The position numbers and the translations under genes were made by a program. A stretch of 12,414 nt of DNA, taken from positions 1 through 12,414 of the forward strand of contig CAZTCJ010000104.1 of assembly GCA_964612085.1 (NCBI GenBank), in the 5' to 3' direction. The notes under the pieces are model-generated. The model ran no database searches. It was not told where the DNA came from and saw nothing but the letters and a program-made list of their open reading frames with translations. This document shows positions 11,984 to 12,414 of the stretch, one piece after another; position 1 is the stretch's first letter, and the number at the start of each line of letters is the position of its first letter. This DNA comes from CAZTCJ01 sp964612085. GTDB lineage: Bacteria; Pseudomonadota; Alphaproteobacteria; JAJFIK01.

Positions 11984-12067
11984 GCGTGTGATTTAAGAAA
12001 GCTTGGGCTTTTGCCCGGCGCGCTCCATCGGACCGCTCCGCAACACATATATAAATGACGAGGCGCA

Positions 12068-12414
12068 ATGGACGTCGTCATCGTGGAATCGCCCGCCAAG
12101 GCGAAGACGATCAACAAATATCTGGGTTCCGGCTACAAGGTGATGGCCTCCTACGGCCATGTCCGCGACCTGCCTGCCAAGGACGGCTCCGTGCTACCCG
12201 ACTCGGATTTCCAGATGGCCTGGGACGTGGACGCCAAGTCCCAGAAGCGCCTGCGCGAAATTGCCGATGCGGTGAAATCCGCCGACCGTTTGATTCTCGC
12301 GACCGACCCGGACCGGGAAGGCGAAGCCATTTCCTGGCATGTGCTGGAAGTGCTGCGCCAGAAAAAGGCGCTGAAAGACAAGCCGGTCCAGCGGGTGGTG
12401 TTCAACGCCATCAC
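12068..12414 (+). CDS. topA: DNA topoisomerase I (N-terminal part, runs off the right edge)
   Basis: Type IA topoisomerase that relaxes negative supercoils through a 5'-phosphotyrosine intermediate. The visible 115 codons are the TOPRIM domain: MDVVIVESPAKAKTINKYLG (catalytic Glu7), MASYGHVRDLP (26-36) and ILATDPDREGEAISWHVLEV (76-95), with the acidic metal-binding triad Asp80, Asp82 and Glu84. The active-site tyrosine, later domains and any C-terminal zinc ribbons lie beyond the window. GAGG stands just upstream of the ATG. It follows dprA, as in many alphaproteobacteria, but here a convergent small gene and a long gene-free stretch separate them, implying an independent promoter. Confidence 0.98.
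   Translation, partial: MDVVIVESPAKAKTINKYLGSGYKVMASYGHVRDLPAKDGSVLPDSDFQMAWDVDAKSQKRLREIADAVKSADRLILATDPDREGEAISWHVLEVLRQKKALKDKPVQRVVFNAI

Larger units (their letters stand above)
11474..12067. other. Gene-free region upstream of topA with several inverted repeats
   Basis: 594 bp with no supported gene, noticeably less GC-rich in its middle (11680-11860). Visible structure: an ACCCCG/CGGGGT hairpin (11693-11710); direct repeats GGTACAACCAG (11713-11723) and GGTACTAACCAG (11761-11772); a 9-bp stem with one 2-nt bulge (11861-11894); and a long hairpin (11920-11983). I compared it by eye with 6S, tmRNA, SRP RNA, RNase P RNA and TPP and cobalamin riboswitch signatures and found none. Open frames across it on either strand have no recognisable content. 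Confidence 0.6.

Noticed and set aside
11840..12030. Known RNAs (6S, tmRNA, RNase P RNA, SRP RNA) and TPP or cobalamin riboswitches
   Set aside because: None of their conserved sequence blocks is present; the region is reported only as a candidate structured element.

Overview
The window is GC-rich, densely coding chromosomal DNA that reads as an alphaproteobacterium. This rests on the housekeeping genes gatC-gatA, ruvX, pyrB with a degenerate dihydroorotase partner, plsY, dprA and topA, an order familiar from alphaproteobacterial chromosomes, and on the wording of their proteins. I cannot name the genus. No rRNA, tRNA, CRISPR array, transposase, integrase or prophage gene is visible.

Layout. 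Positions 1-893 (minus strand) hold gatC and the N-terminal 192 codons of gatA, two subunits of the tRNA-dependent amidotransferase. Divergent from them is ruvX (1026-1499), then a four-helix membrane protein of unknown function (1655-2116). Two intrinsic terminators follow, each with its better U-tract facing opposite directions. A minus-strand two-gene unit (2201-2760) encodes a ribbon-helix-helix protein and a small coiled-coil protein. It has a good promoter and a perfect 16-bp palindrome over the -10 region, as expected of an autoregulated unit. An AEC-family permease (2937-3851) runs the other way.

Positions 3870-6827 form a pyrimidine/phospholipid operon: a promoter, pyrB, a dihydroorotase-like gene overlapping pyrB by ATGA, and plsY 10 bp later. 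The dihydroorotase-like protein lacks most metal ligands, so it is probably a structural partner of aspartate transcarbamoylase and not an enzyme. A cytochrome P450 gene (6824-8152, minus) converges on plsY, and the two share the TTAA in which both stop codons lie.

Positions 8512-10019 encode two translationally coupled lipoproteins that I do not recognise. They can be aligned without gaps over 63 residues and share a second motif near the C-terminus, so they look like diverged paralogues, the second carrying a long coiled-coil insertion. This pair is the best candidate here for an undescribed system. dprA follows (10077-11243), overlapped at its 3' end by a convergent small gene (11219-11473). 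A 594-bp gene-free stretch with strong inverted repeats precedes topA (12068 onward), which runs off the right edge.

The P450 and lipoprotein genes lie between plsY and dprA, which are usually close together in this neighbourhood, so they are probably a lineage-specific insertion into an otherwise conserved block.
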